A stretch of 64,000 nt of DNA, taken from contig CBDFMR010000005.1 of the NCBI GenBank assembly GCA_965249765.1, positions 1,364,001 to 1,428,000 on the forward strand, given 5' to 3'. The DNA is from CBDFMR01 sp965249765. GTDB taxonomy: Bacteria > Bacteroidota > Bacteroidia > Chitinophagales > Saprospiraceae. Both the position numbers and the translations under genes were made by a program. Positions 1 to 8,941 of the stretch are shown in pieces. Every line of letters starts with the position of its first letter. The stretch's first letter is position 1. The notes beneath the pieces were generated by a model. The model made no database searches. It was not told the DNA's origin and was given only the letters and a program-made list of their open reading frames with translations.

Positions 1-1113
1 TGTTGCCTTTGTATTTCTCAATATCATTGATAAGATTATCTATGGGATTTTTCCAGTCTTTCTGAATTGATAATGCCTTATATTTTACCAACATATCCGT
101 TAAACCCTTTGCTAAATCTTCCGTTAGAAGAACATCATCTGTATATTCATCTGCGTTTTTAATAACATCCAATAAAGGGAAAATTTTTACAAGATTGTAT
201 GTAGCTTCTAACCTAAGCGGAATCGGAATATTTAAGTCTTTCACGATAGAGCGGATGTCATAATAGTTAGATACATATTCCATGCCCTTTGGACTTAACA
301 CCAGAAAACTATCCCTAAATGCGTACATATCAGAATATTGATACGCCAACTCTAGTAGGTCCTAAACGACATTATCTACTTTGTATAGTTCATCTTCATT
401 ACTTTGTACACCGCAATCACTATCAAATGTATATTCGCATACTATCATCATTACGTTACAATCGTCTCCATTCCCATCAGGACAACCAATACACAAGGTT
501 CAGGCTGCCATCCTGTATTCTTCATCTTGGTTCTTTTGTCTTGAGTCAACACTGATAAAATATCTACCGGTGACCAGTTTATTTTAGCCGCATCGACGTT
601 GTTGTCTAAAAACAGATGATATGACCTATAACCTATAATATCAAGTTGGTTAAAAAGTATATAGGCCATTGAATTGGACATAACCCCTTTTACTGGAAAG
701 CTGAATAACTTTTCTGATGAGCCTTCTTCGGTGATAGAAAAAAGGGACAAATGAGGAGTTCCGTTGATGATGTGATACACTCCCAGAACGTCAGCATCCC
801 GAATGCTAATTTTATCAATGTCATAAATATTATCCTTTGTACCAAAAAAGGTTGCCACTGCAAAAACATCTTCAGCAGTTGTGCTCAAAATATTACTTAC
901 ATAGTCCAGAATATTTTTATAATCACCGTGATCAAGGCGACTAATACCGGATGCATAGTAGTACTTTCCGTAAGGATAAGGCAAGAATTTCGTAGCAATG
1001 GTACCATCCTCCCCTATCGATAAAAGAGACGATTCTAACGTGAATGTCTCATGGTTTCCTTCTTTGCATGATGTCACACTGATCATCAATACAAGAAATA
1101 GCAATTTAATCAT
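1..1113 (-). pseudogene. Broken secreted/lipoprotein gene, continues past left edge
   Basis: The reading frame starts at 1113 with a lipoprotein-type signal (hydrophobic MIKLLFLVLMISV followed by a TSC lipobox). It runs to a stop at 451, but the coding sense clearly jumps frame near 480: the next frame reads CPDGNGDDCNVMMIVCEYTF and ends at an in-frame TAG at 362-364. After that TAG the same frame stays open to base 1 (LLELAYQYSDMYAFRDSF and onward). That last part resembles helical C-terminal segments seen in secreted Bacteroidota proteins (from memory, not searched). So one gene appears to carry a frameshift plus a nonsense codon. An ATG at 328 could restart a separate downstream protein instead. 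Function not recognised. Confidence 0.6.
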
Positions 1114-1215
1114 GAGAATTCCCTGATGCTTGCATCGGGTGTCGCATAATATTTAGCTTTAAAATATGGAAGACAGGCATATTGTAAAGAGTGACAACAG
1201 AAGTTTGTTGTTGTA

Positions 1216-2307
1216 TCAAATAGTATGTCCATCAAAATATAGGAGAGAAGTGTTTAGTAAGAAAGTTGACTTGACACAAAAGAAAGTATGTAAAGGGATA
1301 GGCAAACCAGCATTATTGTTGATGATGACTTCATATTCCTGATCCACTTCTACCTCTTGTAGGCGACATCGCTGCCCTAGGTCCTTTCCTGACAGTACAA
1401 CGAATTCATAGAAAACACCGCCATTTACATTGAGAAGAAGTTGATCCGTTGCATATGGGTCCTGAAATGCGACAAATCCCTCCGATGAAGGATACGTCTC
1501 ATAAAAATGGACACCCTTTCCGCATAGAGAAGTCAGACGATCGTTGTAAGGATCAAATTTTACACCACCATGCACAACAAGTCTGAGACTCTTGAAGATG
1601 GAACTGATATCTGACGCATAGTTTTTCTCAAGTATACTATCGATAAACATCATGATCCAGGGAGTAATGCCACTTATCATCCTGAGGTCTGAATTACTGC
1701 ATATTTCTACTATGTGGTCTACTTTCTCTTTCCAGTCATCAATAGCATTGGTTCTGTAGTCAGGTAGGTGATTGAACCTCAACCACGCAGGTATCTCGTG
1801 GTTGACGATTCCTGATAATCGACCGAGCTTGTATCCATTTTTACGCTACAAGACAGGACTCCCAGAAAGGAAGAGCATCTTGCCATCAAAAATATCCATC
1901 AGGCCATGATGCATGCAGTAATAGATCACCGCATCACGAGCTGTACCCAGATGATAAGGAAGGCTGTCCCCGGTCAAAGGAATATACTTGACCCCTCCTG
2001 TCGTACCTGCAGTACCGACAAAATACATGGGTCTTCCCGGCCATAGTACATCGTCTTCCCCCTTGAATATCCGATCAATATATGGCTCATACTCTTGGTA
2101 CTTTCTTAGTGGTACTGAGTGTATCCATTTTTCGTAGGAATCTACCTTGTCAAAGTTGTGATCTCTACCGAATGCCGTTTTTCTTCCCTTTGTCAGAAGT
2201 TCGGAAAAAATCTTTTCCTGGCATTCAATAGGGTTCTTTATGTCGTGATTAAGCTTGGCGACACGCCACCCTGAATAAATCTTTATGGCTGCTGATCTCA
2301 GACTCAT
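1216..2307 (-). pseudogene. Decayed second copy of GH3-family acyl-adenylase
   Basis: This is a homologue of the intact gene immediately upstream (2315-3826; 7-base gap, same strand). The N-terminal part (start 2307) matches well, including FGRDH and a nucleotide-binding loop reading GTAGTTGG. An in-frame TAG at 1846-1848 follows LSGSPVL; beyond it the same frame continues with GRLSGIVNHEIPAWL, matching the intact copy. The frame then diverges after IINNNAGL and ends at 1216, so the C-terminal ~190 residues found in the intact paralogue are missing. A nonsense mutation plus C-terminal truncation makes this a pseudogene of a tandem duplicate, unless the N-terminal half alone is expressed. Confidence 0.85.
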
Positions 2308-2314
2308 GACTGTT

Positions 2315-3826
2315 TCATACTGGATTTTTAGAAAGATAGTTCTTCATCTTTTCGGCGATCTTACGATCATTGGACAATCGAGGAACTTTGTTTTGTCCTC
2401 CTAGCTTACCGATTGACTCCATGTATTTTCTAAATCCTCCTTTCTCTATAGAAATGATGCTCAGTGGTTGCAGCACCTTGCCTTCTATAAGATCTCGGTA
2501 GTATATGTTCTGGGCTTGGACTTCGTAGTCAAGCATTTTCTGCAATGTGACGTGATCAATACTTGAGTCCCCAAATTCAATATACCATTCGTGATGAGGA
2601 AGCATTCCTCCCGTAGGTGTGATATTGGGAGCAACGGTAAACTCTACTACATCAAAATTTAGTTGCTGTGATGCTTTGGACATCGCCTCTTCTACTTCTT
2701 TTCCAATGACATGCTCTCCAAATGCAGAGATAAAGTGCTTCACCCTTCCACTGACGATCAATCTATAGGGGTCAAGCGAAGTAAATCTCACAGTATCACC
2801 CAAGTTATAGGCCCATAGTCCTGCATTGGAATTGATGATGACAACGTAGTCCATGTTGGTTTTTACATCAGCTAAAGTCAACCGCACGGGCTTGCCATCA
2901 TGAATTTCAGAGAGCAGGACAAACTCGTAAAAAATGCCTCCATCCGTATTGAGAAGTAAGTCACGACCTTCCGCTTGATCCTGAAATGCGATAAACCCTT
3001 CGGAGGCAGGGTAGGTCTCTAGAGAGTGAATTTTACGACCTACTAGATGGTTGAGGACATTGCGATATGGTTCATAATTGACCCCACCATAGACAAAGAA
3101 CTGAAAAGATGGAAATACCTCTGACACAGATTTTTGACCCGTATATTCCAGTAGTTGTTCATAATACATCTGTACCCAGGGGGGTATGCCTCCTATGACT
3201 GACATCTTCATGGCCGAGGTTTCTTTCACTACTGCTTCTACCTTCTTTTCCCAATCCTCAATTCTATTTACACCATCTGAAGGTACTTGCTGACCACGTA
3301 ACCAGAAAGGAACTTCATGATTTACGATACCGGATAAACGTCCAGTGTTTATGCCCGAGACTCGCTTCATCTCCGGTGATCCTGACAAGAACATCCACTT
3401 ATTGTCAAATATCTTGAGTAGGTCGTTCCTGTAAGCATATGACAATACTGCCATTCTCATAGTGGAGATATGATATGGCATGCTCTCGTGTGTGATGGGT
3501 ATGTATTTTATTCCTGAGGTCGTGCCAGATGTCTTTGCAAAATACTTGGGCTTCCCCGGCCAGAGTACATCTCCTTCTCCCCGTAAGATTCTATCGACGA
3601 ATGGTCTGAGGTCTTCATAGTCTCTAATAGGTACTTTTGACGTATAATCTGAATGAGTGGAAATACTGTCAAACCCATGTTCTTTTCCGAAGGCAGTCTT
3701 CTTGCCGTTATGAAGGAGATGATTGAATATTTTTTCTTGGGCGACCTGAGCGCTAGAAGACATCCATTCTACACGGCGAGACGTGGCTGCAGCAAAAGGA
3801 GCGATGATACGAGATTTTAAGCCCAT
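2315..3826 (-). CDS. GH3-family acyl-adenylate/amide-forming enzyme
   Basis: The 503-residue protein belongs to the GH3 family, relatives of the plant auxin/jasmonate-conjugating enzymes within the ANL adenylating superfamily; members activate a carboxylic acid with ATP and usually pass it to an amine. The three family motifs are visible: the ATP-binding loop TSGTTSGIKYIP (about residues 99-110), YPASEGFIAFQD in the middle, and SNAGLWAYNLGDTVRF further on, followed by a C-terminal lid region. Length is typical of bacterial members. No signal peptide is obvious, so it is probably cytoplasmic. The substrate of bacterial GH3 proteins is not known from sequence. A decayed paralogue follows directly downstream; lolA lies upstream, separated by a terminator-like hairpin. 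Confidence 0.85.
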   Translation of the reverse strand: MGLKSRIIAPFAAATSRRVEWMSSSAQVAQEKIFNHLLHNGKKTAFGKEHGFDSISTHSDYTSKVPIRDYEDLRPFVDRILRGEGDVLWPGKPKYFAKTSGTTSGIKYIPITHESMPYHISTMRMAVLSYAYRNDLLKIFDNKWMFLSGSPEMKRVSGINTGRLSGIVNHEVPFWLRGQQVPSDGVNRIEDWEKKVEAVVKETSAMKMSVIGGIPPWVQMYYEQLLEYTGQKSVSEVFPSFQFFVYGGVNYEPYRNVLNHLVGRKIHSLETYPASEGFIAFQDQAEGRDLLLNTDGGIFYEFVLLSEIHDGKPVRLTLADVKTNMDYVVIINSNAGLWAYNLGDTVRFTSLDPYRLIVSGRVKHFISAFGEHVIGKEVEEAMSKASQQLNFDVVEFTVAPNITPTGGMLPHHEWYIEFGDSSIDHVTLQKMLDYEVQAQNIYYRDLIEGKVLQPLSIISIEKGGFRKYMESIGKLGGQNKVPRLSNDRKIAEKMKNYLSKNPV

Positions 3827-3906
3827 TCAGATAATAAATTCTGAGTATAAAAATACGAGGCTTGGGGCTATATAAAAATATCTGTGCTGTCTAAGTGTAA
3901 ACAAAA

Positions 3907-3938
3907 AGGCAGCTTTTAAAATCATTTAAAAACTGCCT
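3907..3938 (-). terminator. Rho-independent terminator downstream of lolA
   Basis: An inverted repeat with arms AGGCAGCTTTTAAA and TTTAAAAACTGCCT (one mismatch) has a 4-base loop. Read on the minus strand it is followed by a T-run (CTGCCTTTTTG). It lies just after the lolA stop and before the GH3 gene, so the two are probably separate transcripts. Confidence 0.7.
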
Positions 3939-3963
3939 AGGTTGGTAAACTGAAAATCAGGTT

Positions 3964-4608
3964 CTAATCAATTCTCAGATCTTCAATATGGATTTCGGGA
4001 TGTTCACTATAGGCAAATGTAAAGATTTCTTGATCGTATTGTTTATTAACATATATGTTTTTTACACTTAGTGTCATTTTGCTACCATCTTTCATATACA
4101 TCACTAGCTCGTGAAGATCATTGTTTTTCACTGATGCCATGAGTGAAATTTTACTGTACTCAGAGTCTCTATCCGTTGGTTTAAACTGGATGAGATTGTA
4201 CTTCATTCCATTTTCTGTGACTTGGCCTTCAAGGATGTAATCAAAGTCTTCCGACTCATAAACAGTGAGCAGGCCGCTTGGCGACATCATGTCTCCCTCT
4301 TCGTCTAAATCATTGATCTGTACTTCATTGTCATTTTTTAGATGAACCAATACATCCACACCATCACAGTATATGTCTTGGTCTTCTAATGTTATCACGT
4401 ACTTTTCTTTATTTTGAACTAGGCGGCCTTCTTGTAATTGAGACTCATGCTCGGGGTAGTCTACCTTCAGATCAAAGACCATTTCCATCGAGCTGGCGTT
4501 GTTGTAAGTGTCCGATATGTCATTCAGTATTACACGTGCAGCAGGAACTTGCTGTCCTAGCAGGACCAGTGTAAAACACAGGGATAATATTGTAGATAGA
4601 GCTTTCAT
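3964..4608 (-). CDS. lolA: LolA-like outer-membrane lipoprotein carrier protein
   Basis: The 214-residue protein starts with a cleavable signal peptide (MKALSTILSLCFTLVLLG, cleavage probably after PAA near residue 24). The rest has the pattern of the periplasmic carrier LolA: an early stretch ILNDISDTYNNASSMEMVFDL, the segment GRLVQNKEKYVI, a central DGVDVLVHL, and repeated beta-strand segments ending in FTFAYSEHPEI. LolA shuttles lipoproteins from the inner-membrane Lol complex to the outer membrane. In Bacteroidota it often sits beside ftsK; here ftsK is 1.7 kb away with an SPFH-Arc pair between them. Assignment rests on overall pattern, not on catalytic residues, because LolA has none. Confidence 0.8.
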   Translation of the reverse strand: MKALSTILSLCFTLVLLGQQVPAARVILNDISDTYNNASSMEMVFDLKVDYPEHESQLQEGRLVQNKEKYVITLEDQDIYCDGVDVLVHLKNDNEVQINDLDEEGDMMSPSGLLTVYESEDFDYILEGQVTENGMKYNLIQFKPTDRDSEYSKISLMASVKNNDLHELVMYMKDGSKMTLSVKNIYVNKQYDQEIFTFAYSEHPEIHIEDLRID

Positions 4609-4620
4609 AATCGTCCTTTA

Positions 4621-4628
4621 CAAAACTA
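4621..4628 (-). promoter_or_regulatory. Candidate -7 element for lolA
   Basis: The minus strand reads TAGTTTTG, fitting the Bacteroidota -7 consensus TAnnTTTG, 12 bases before the lolA start codon. No well-spaced -33 TTG was found, so this is weak. Confidence 0.3.
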
Positions 4629-4714
4629 ACGTTATCCCCGCATCAAGAGTAACAATGTACCAGTTAAATAAGTGTTAAGCGGTCGATACAATAAAAGAAA
4701 ATGTAGGCGGGTCC

Positions 4715-4745
4715 TTGACTTTCTCAAAAAGTATAATAATATTTG
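4715..4745 (+). promoter_or_regulatory. Candidate promoter of the SPFH-Arc operon
   Basis: TTG at 4715-4717 and AATATTTG at 4738-4745 are separated by 20 bases, close to the Bacteroidota -33 TTTG / -7 TAnnTTTG arrangement. The first base of the -7 element departs from consensus. A symmetric AT-rich site follows directly. Confidence 0.45.
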
Positions 4746-4764
4746 TGATATCATATTAATATCA
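4746..4764. promoter_or_regulatory. Candidate operator over the SPFH-Arc start site
   Basis: TGATAT at 4746-4751 and ATATCA at 4759-4764 form an inverted repeat with a 7-base spacer. It sits directly after the -7 element and 8 bases before the SPFH start codon, where a repressor would cover the transcription start. The RHH protein encoded at the end of this operon is the obvious candidate ligand; that is inference. Confidence 0.3.
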
Positions 4765-4771
4765 TAATGAC

Positions 4772-5626
4772 ATGAATGAGAAAATTTATAAACCGGTATC
4801 AGGCTACCTTATGGTGGTAGTATTATTCTCCCTTATTGCTGGGATTGTCTATTCAGTAGTTACAGGACCCAGCCCGTATATCATTGTTCCTTGCGTCCTC
4901 GCAGTCCTTTTTATTATTCCTGGATTATTCCTGGTTTACCCCAATGGTTCGCAAGTACTTACTTTATTTGGGAAATATGTAGGTACAGTTAGGGACAATG
5001 GATTTTTCTGGGTAGTTCCGTTTTTTGTCAAGAAATCGATATCTCTCAGAGCACGCAATTTTGATAGTGAAAGAGTGAAGGTCAACGACAAAAGAGGCAA
5101 TCCGATCCTCATCAGCGTAATTCTTGTATGGAAGGTTAAAGAAACATACAAGGCTGCCTTTGAGGTAGACAATTATGAGAGTTTTGTAAAAGTACAGACA
5201 GATGCGGCGGTAAGAAAACTTGCAGGAGATTACTCCTATGATAATTTTGATGACAACATGGAAGAGATAACCTTGAGGTCAGGCCTCACGGAAATTAATG
5301 AGGCTCTTGAGAGGGAGGTAGATGAAAGATTAGAAATAGCTGGCGTGGAAATTCTTGAAGCCCGGATTGGTTATTTGGCTTATGCGCCGGAGATTGCTGC
5401 CGCAATGCTAAAAAGACAACAAGCTGAAGCCATTGTTGCAGCTCGACTAAAGATTGTGGAAGGAGCGGTAAGTATGGTAGAACTCGCCTTAAAAGATCTA
5501 TCGGAAAAAGAAATCATAGAGCTTGATGATGAAAAACGAGCGGCTATGGTCAGCAATCTGATGGTTGTTTTATGCTCTGACAAGGATGTATCTCCAATAA
5601 TAAATTCCGGTACACTTTATCAATAG
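4772..5626 (+). CDS. SPFH/Band 7 domain membrane protein
   Basis: The 284-residue protein has two N-terminal hydrophobic segments (about residues 10-30 and 34-56), then an SPFH (prohibitin-like) domain beginning around the YPNGSQVLTLFGKYVGTVRD region, and a C-terminal Ala/Glu-rich helical stretch (APEIAAAMLKRQQAEAIVAA) typical of the coiled-coil that drives oligomerisation. SPFH proteins form large rings or scaffolds in the inner membrane and organise microdomains or proteases. The gene is followed after 6 bases by a small Arc-like DNA-binding protein and has its own candidate promoter, so the pair looks like a two-gene operon. The specific role is not known from sequence. Confidence 0.88.
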   Translation: MNEKIYKPVSGYLMVVVLFSLIAGIVYSVVTGPSPYIIVPCVLAVLFIIPGLFLVYPNGSQVLTLFGKYVGTVRDNGFFWVVPFFVKKSISLRARNFDSERVKVNDKRGNPILISVILVWKVKETYKAAFEVDNYESFVKVQTDAAVRKLAGDYSYDNFDDNMEEITLRSGLTEINEALEREVDERLEIAGVEILEARIGYLAYAPEIAAAMLKRQQAEAIVAARLKIVEGAVSMVELALKDLSEKEIIELDDEKRAAMVSNLMVVLCSDKDVSPIINSGTLYQ

Positions 5627-5632
5627 GATTCC

Positions 5633-5797
5633 ATGCCTAAGAAGAAGTTTGTCCTACGACTTAGTGAAGATAATTTTAAAGCTATCGAGAAATGGTCTGC
5701 TGACGAATTTAGGAGTGCAAATGGACAGATCGAATACCTCATTACGGAGGCACTCAAGAAAGCCAAGAGGCTACCAAATAAATCCAAGGGGTCATGA
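5633..5797 (+). CDS. Arc-family ribbon-helix-helix protein, partner of SPFH gene
   Basis: This 54-residue protein begins MPKKKFVLRLSEDNFKAIEKW, the beta-strand and first helix pattern of the Arc/MetJ ribbon-helix-helix fold, and continues NGQIEYLITEALKKAKR as the second helix. RHH proteins bind DNA as dimers through the paired strand (here KFVLRL). It starts 6 bases after the SPFH stop codon and is surely co-transcribed. Small Arc-like proteins are commonly found beside SPFH genes (recollection of genome context). Its stop codon lies within a perfect 24-base palindrome. It could repress its own operon at the symmetric site 4746-4764 (inference). Confidence 0.8.
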   Translation: MPKKKFVLRLSEDNFKAIEKWSADEFRSANGQIEYLITEALKKAKRLPNKSKGS

Positions 5798-5806
5798 CCC
5801 CTTGGA
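5783..5806 (+). terminator. 24-bp perfect palindrome overlapping the Arc-like stop codon
   Basis: TCCAAGGGG, TCATGA, CCCCTTGGA is a perfect palindrome; its centre contains the TGA stop of the preceding gene. As RNA it folds into a strong hairpin, but the following sequence (CTATGTTTATT) is only moderately T-rich, so termination is likely but not certain. It may also act on the convergent gene ending at 5819. Confidence 0.55.
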
Positions 5807-5818
5807 CTATGTTTATTA

Positions 5819-6185
5819 CTATTGAACCGGATAGAAAAACTCTTCGTAGTTAATCTTGCCGTCTTTTACTCCATAGACACAAATCTCTGAATTCTTAGAC
5901 CTTGGAGCTCCCTTGTACGTCACATCCATCGTCATGGAGATGGAGAAATTCTCATCAGAAATAACTGGTTCCGATATTTCAGAGCCATGAAATTCCTCGA
6001 TCATCTCTTCAAATTTCTGTCCCTTTGCCAATACTCCATCCATTCCTTCAACTCGATGAGGCCATGGTCCTCCTTGAGATTCTACACTTATCTACATCTT
6101 GCGCGTAAAGTTCTTGATAAGCTTTTTCGTACTGTCCAGTGCGGCAGTATTCCACTAATTTGTCTGCTACTTCCTTTGTTGTCAT
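5819..6185 (-). pseudogene. SnoaL-like small protein gene with a frameshift
   Basis: From the ATG at 6185 the frame reads MTTKEVADKLVEYCRTGQY and on to YAQDV, then goes out of frame and stops soon after. Near position 6090 the other frame takes over and reads VESQGGPWPHRVEG, then MDGVLAKGQKFEEM, finishing at 5819 with NYEEFFYPVQ. Together they make a ~120-residue SnoaL/NTF2-fold protein (EG-x-x-G near the centre, closing strands), a fold used for small-molecule isomerases and many proteins of unknown role. One extra base explains the break. It is either a pseudogene or a sequence error; translation could restart at ATG 6043, but the remaining 74 residues would lack the first helices. Confidence 0.65.
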
Positions 6186-6250
6186 AACTGAATTATATTT
6201 ATGATTAATAAATAATAAACGACATCAACTCCTGCAAAGATTTAAAAATG

Positions 6251-6286
6251 GAGAAAAAAAAGCCCTGTTTTGGAGACAGGGCTTTA
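6251..6286 (-). terminator. Terminator of ftsK
   Basis: AAGCCCTGT and ACAGGGCTT form a 9-bp stem; on the minus strand it is followed by a run of eight or more T. It lies between the ftsK stop (6309) and the SnoaL-like gene. Confidence 0.85.
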
Positions 6287-6308
6287 AAAATATATATAGA
6301 ACAGGTTG

Positions 6309-8819
6309 TTACTTATTCTTCAATTGTTGCCAGAAATTATCAAACTCCATTTCACTCATAAACATCACTTCTCTGGGCTTAGAACCATTAGGTGGACCTA
6401 CAATTCCTACTGCTTCCAGCTGATCCATTATCCTACCAGCTCGATTGTATCCCAATTGCAATTTCCTCTGGAGTAGGGAAGTAGAGCCATGTTGGTTCAC
6501 AACGATCATTCTGGCCGCATTTTCAAATTGGTCATCAAGATCTGATAGCTTAAGATCACCGCCTGCATTGATGTCGTCATCAGACTTATATTCGGGAAGG
6601 TAGAATGGCTCTGGAAATCCTTGTTGTTCGCTGATGTGATCTATCACCTTTTCTACCTCGGGAGTATCGACAAAAGCACATTGAAGCCTTACGGTATTAC
6701 TACCGATATTGAGAAGCATGTCACCTCGTCCGATGAGCTGATCTGCCCCTCCTTGATCGAGGATCGTACGTGAGTCAATCTTTGAGGTTACTTTAAATGC
6801 TAATCTCGCCGGAAAGTTGGCTTTGATGACACCGGTGATTATATTTACTGATGGTCTTTGTGTCGCTATGATCAGGTGAATTCCTATTGCTCTTGCAAGT
6901 TGGGCAAGTCTCGCGATAGGCATTTCCACTTCTTTACCTGCTGTCATGATAAGGTCGGCAAACTCGTCAATTACAAGTACTATGTAAGGAAGGAACTTGT
7001 GGCCATTGTTGGGATTAAGCTTACGCGAAGTGAACTTCTCGTTGTATTCCTTGATATTTCTAGCTCGGGCTTTTTTGAGTAAGTCGTATCGATCATCCAT
7101 CTCCATACAGAGCGAGTTAAGCGTATGTACCACTTTTTTAGTTTCGGTGACGATGGGTTCATCTTGATTGGGCAAGAAAGCAAGAAAATGCTGATGTAGT
7201 GTTCCATAAGGAAAGAGCTCTACTTTCTTGGGGTCGATGAGTACAAGTTTTACTTGTGAGGGATGCTTCTTGTAAAGCAGTGACATCAAGACAGTATTGA
7301 TCCCCACAGATTTCCCCTGTCCCGTAGCTCCTGCTATTAGAAGGTGGGGCATCTTGGCTAGATCAGCCACAAAAACTTCATTACTGATGGTCTTACCTAG
7401 AGCTACAGGAAGATCCATTTTGGCATTTATGTATTTCTCGGAATTTAGAACCTCCTTTAGTGAGACGATTTGCTTTTTCTTGTTAGGTACTTCTATTCCT
7501 ATGGTCCCTTTACCAGGAATGGGAGCAATGATCCTGATACCCAGCGCAGCGAGGCTGAGGGCGATGTCATCCTCAAGATTTTTGATCTTACTGATCTTGA
7601 CTCCAGGGGCAGGAACTATCTCGTACAATGTGACCGTAGGGCCTACCGTAGCGCGGATCTTTACAATCTCGATCTTATAGTTGAGCAATGTTTCGATGAT
7701 CTGATCCTTATTTGCCTCTAGCTCTGCACGATCTATCTCCACTTTTTGATCCTCGTAGCCTCGCAGAAACTCGAGTTTTGGATAAATGTAGCGAGATAAA
7801 TTGAGCTTGGGGTCGTATGGCTCGGAGTGATTCTGATTCTCGGCTTGTATAGGCAAGATGTTCTCATCATGGTTGGTTTTAACAGTTGCCATGGTACTTT
7901 CTCCGTTGTCAGAAACAGTTACACCGGAATCGTTGATTTCTAGAGTAGCTTTGTCAGTTTTTTCTTCAGCCTTTTTCTTAGCCCATTTCTTTGACAATGC
8001 ATCAGGCAATTTGAATTCCATCTTAGATGGAATTTTCTCCTGAGCACTGTCTAAAGAAACTTCGGTTTTTGGAATGGTCCCCTTGTGGGCCGCACCGTTG
8101 CCATTGGGTTTTAAGGCAACATAATCTTTCTGAGATTCTTCCTTCGTAGTGGGAGTAGTAGTTCTATTAGTCTTGAATTCTGGGAATGAAAATTTATCCA
8201 TCCATGGAATATTAATATTCCATCTGTCTATCACAAATGCCAGTTTATTCCATTGTGCATTAAAATACCATATAGACAATCCCATCAAGGTTGTGATGAT
8301 GATTAATAATAAACCTAGATTGCCTACAAAATTGCTCATCCATATATAGGTGCTTTCTCCGAAGGCACCACCCCAGGTAAAGTCGCTACTGCGAAATGCA
8401 AACTCGAGTAACAAGCTCAAAAATGCCATTGTTATCAGTGTATTTTTGCAAAGTGACCAGAATGGCTTGAGAGGAAGCCTCTTGATGAGATCTATTCCCA
8501 ACTTGCTCAATAGAAAAACTATGACTATTGATGGAATGCCAAAGCCCCAATAGAAGAACATATTGGAAATAATGGCACCTAGGCGCCCAAGCCAATTCTC
8601 CACACTGATATCTCCCTGTAACAATACCTTCCAGCTATTACTAAGGACTTTATCCTGATCTACCTGCCATGTATACATGTAGGATACAAAGGCGATGGCG
8701 AGATACAGCGCCAAGAATAGGCAAAGAATACCTGTTATGCGAGCTACTCTTTCTTCCTTGAAATTGATTTTGAAAGAACGCTTCTTAGATCTTCCCTTTT
8801 TACTTGTCTTTCTATTCAT
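6309..8819 (-). CDS. ftsK: DNA translocase FtsK
   Basis: The 836-residue protein has four N-terminal membrane segments (about residues 28-48, 80-105, 125-145, 165-187), a short charged linker (about 210-340), and the RecA-like motor with Walker A GATGQGKS (about 497-504) and Walker B VLVIDEFADL (about 615-624). The C-terminal gamma domain, a winged helix that reads KOPS-type sequences, is visible as HGSTSLLQRKLQLGYNRAGR. FtsK sits at the division septum and pumps chromosome dimers toward XerCD-dif. The linker is short compared with E. coli FtsK, as usual for Bacteroidota. It is transcribed alone or with the SnoaL-like gene beyond its terminator. Confidence 0.97.
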   Translation of the reverse strand: MNRKTSKKGRSKKRSFKINFKEERVARITGILCLFLALYLAIAFVSYMYTWQVDQDKVLSNSWKVLLQGDISVENWLGRLGAIISNMFFYWGFGIPSIVIVFLLSKLGIDLIKRLPLKPFWSLCKNTLITMAFLSLLLEFAFRSSDFTWGGAFGESTYIWMSNFVGNLGLLLIIITTLMGLSIWYFNAQWNKLAFVIDRWNINIPWMDKFSFPEFKTNRTTTPTTKEESQKDYVALKPNGNGAAHKGTIPKTEVSLDSAQEKIPSKMEFKLPDALSKKWAKKKAEEKTDKATLEINDSGVTVSDNGESTMATVKTNHDENILPIQAENQNHSEPYDPKLNLSRYIYPKLEFLRGYEDQKVEIDRAELEANKDQIIETLLNYKIEIVKIRATVGPTVTLYEIVPAPGVKISKIKNLEDDIALSLAALGIRIIAPIPGKGTIGIEVPNKKKQIVSLKEVLNSEKYINAKMDLPVALGKTISNEVFVADLAKMPHLLIAGATGQGKSVGINTVLMSLLYKKHPSQVKLVLIDPKKVELFPYGTLHQHFLAFLPNQDEPIVTETKKVVHTLNSLCMEMDDRYDLLKKARARNIKEYNEKFTSRKLNPNNGHKFLPYIVLVIDEFADLIMTAGKEVEMPIARLAQLARAIGIHLIIATQRPSVNIITGVIKANFPARLAFKVTSKIDSRTILDQGGADQLIGRGDMLLNIGSNTVRLQCAFVDTPEVEKVIDHISEQQGFPEPFYLPEYKSDDDINAGGDLKLSDLDDQFENAARMIVVNQHGSTSLLQRKLQLGYNRAGRIMDQLEAVGIVGPPNGSKPREVMFMSEMEFDNFWQQLKNK

Positions 8820-8941
8820 TGAAAAACCGGTTTGGATTTAAACTTTACGTACGGTGTATTGGGATGGATACGAAATGCTAAGGTATAAAGAATAAACAAA
8901 TTACATAATTCTACCATATGTTTTTTAATGATTTATAGTGA

